7,066 nucleotides of DNA from positions 1 through 7,066 of the forward strand of contig PLUZ01000478.1 of the NCBI GenBank assembly GCA_003162995.1. The letters run 5' to 3'. Below the pieces are notes generated by a model, which was not told the DNA's origin, made no database searches, and saw only the letters and a program-made list of their open reading frames with translations. The DNA comes from Methylocapsa sp. (GTDB lineage Bacteria; Pseudomonadota; Alphaproteobacteria; Rhizobiales; Beijerinckiaceae). Below, piece by piece: positions 6,945 through 7,066 of the stretch; position 1 is the first letter of the stretch; the number at the start of each line of letters is the position of its first letter. Both the position numbers and the translations under genes were made by a program.

Positions 6945-6960
6945 GGCAACGCACGTTGCC
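6945..6960. repeat. 16-nt palindrome at the higA/paralogue junction
   Basis: GGCAACG-CA-CGTTGCC has perfect 7-bp arms around two bases. It begins two bases after the higA stop codon and precedes the best-matching part of the paralogue fragment. No T-run follows (the next bases are GGGGG), so a rho-independent terminator is unlikely. Confidence 0.55.
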
Positions 6961-7014
6961 GGGGGTCCGACCGTGACGGCTCTGCGGCCAAAGAAGTTGA
7001 AACTCATGAACGGC

Positions 7015-7066
7015 CCGGGCGGGGACATCATCCGCGAGATGATTGGCGCGTTTCCCTCGGCCACCC
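7015..7066 (+). repeat. Direct repeat, right copy (truncated paralogue)
   Basis: This is the right-hand partner of 5971-6022, with 47 of 52 bases identical and only synonymous differences. The last 22 bases are identical. The match continues to the final base of the window, so the true right end is unseen. Confidence 0.9.

Larger units (their letters stand above)
6943..7066 (+). pseudogene. 5'-truncated paralogue of the secreted beta-repeat protein, runs off the window
   Basis: From an ATG that overlaps the higA stop by one base, an open frame continues to the window end (41 codons). Its product aligns with residues about 237-293 of the protein at 5143-6156: HVAGGPTVTALRP against VEAGKLTDATLRH, KLKLMN against TLKLVN, then identical PGGDIIREMIGAFPSAT. 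Two in-frame gaps are needed, about 4 and 15 residues. The signal peptide and first two repeats are absent, so a product starting here would stay in the cytoplasm and is probably non-functional; a remnant is the likeliest reading. An expressed short gene coupled to higA, or a differently organised paralogue continuing to the right, cannot be excluded because the 3' end is not visible. Confidence 0.5.

Noticed and set aside
6945..6960. Integron attC site or rho-independent terminator after higA
   Set aside because: higBA cassettes often sit in integrons, but the palindrome lacks the GTTRRRY/RYYYAAC core pairs and no matching site precedes higB. No T-run follows the stem, so it is not a terminator either.
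6825..7064. 79-codon minus-strand frame at the right edge
   Set aside because: It is antisense to the end of higA and to the paralogue fragment, whose silent-only differences show that the plus strand is the coding one.

Overview
The window is high-GC DNA with strong G/C preference at third codon positions and proteins of alphaproteobacterial character. The best guess, from gene content and style only, is a Hyphomicrobiales (Rhizobiales) chromosome, perhaps of the Beijerinckiaceae/Methylocystaceae type. No rRNA, tRNA or CRISPR array is visible.

Layout. On the minus strand (right to left) lie a small FMN-dependent nitroreductase (1595-2158) and then an APC/CAT-type amino-acid permease (3-1541). 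They are 53 bp apart and probably co-transcribed, with two small dyads near the junction. A 375-bp divergent gap (2159-2533) follows. It holds one candidate micro-gene of 56 codons (2270-2440) with a good ribosome binding site and a Cys/His-rich product. On the plus strand come a large polytopic YfhO-like (GT-C fold) membrane protein (2534-5140) and, only 2 bp later, a secreted protein starting at TTG (5143-6156). The secreted protein appears to be made of three related beta-rich repeats. These two genes form a tight, apparently translationally coupled pair that probably acts in the cell envelope.

Next is a complete type II toxin-antitoxin module of the higBA type, toxin gene first (6309-6599, 6611-6943). 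It has a sigma70-like promoter and a much stronger ribosome binding site on the antitoxin than on the toxin.

The most striking structure is at the right edge. Directly after the higA stop codon the sequence resumes homology to the last third of the secreted protein gene. The final 52 bases match 5971-6022 at 47 positions, and all five differences are synonymous. Upstream of that block the copy lacks 45 bases in frame, at a place where the intact gene has a 9-bp direct repeat. A near-perfect 16-nt palindrome sits exactly at the junction. The higBA cassette is therefore wedged between an intact gene and a 5'-truncated paralogue in direct orientation. The simplest reading is that the cassette landed in, or replaced the front of, a tandem duplicate of the secreted-protein gene.

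No wholly new multi-gene system can be demonstrated from this window. The best candidates for something undescribed are the YfhO-like/three-repeat envelope pair, the Cys/His-rich micro-gene, and the higBA-paralogue junction.
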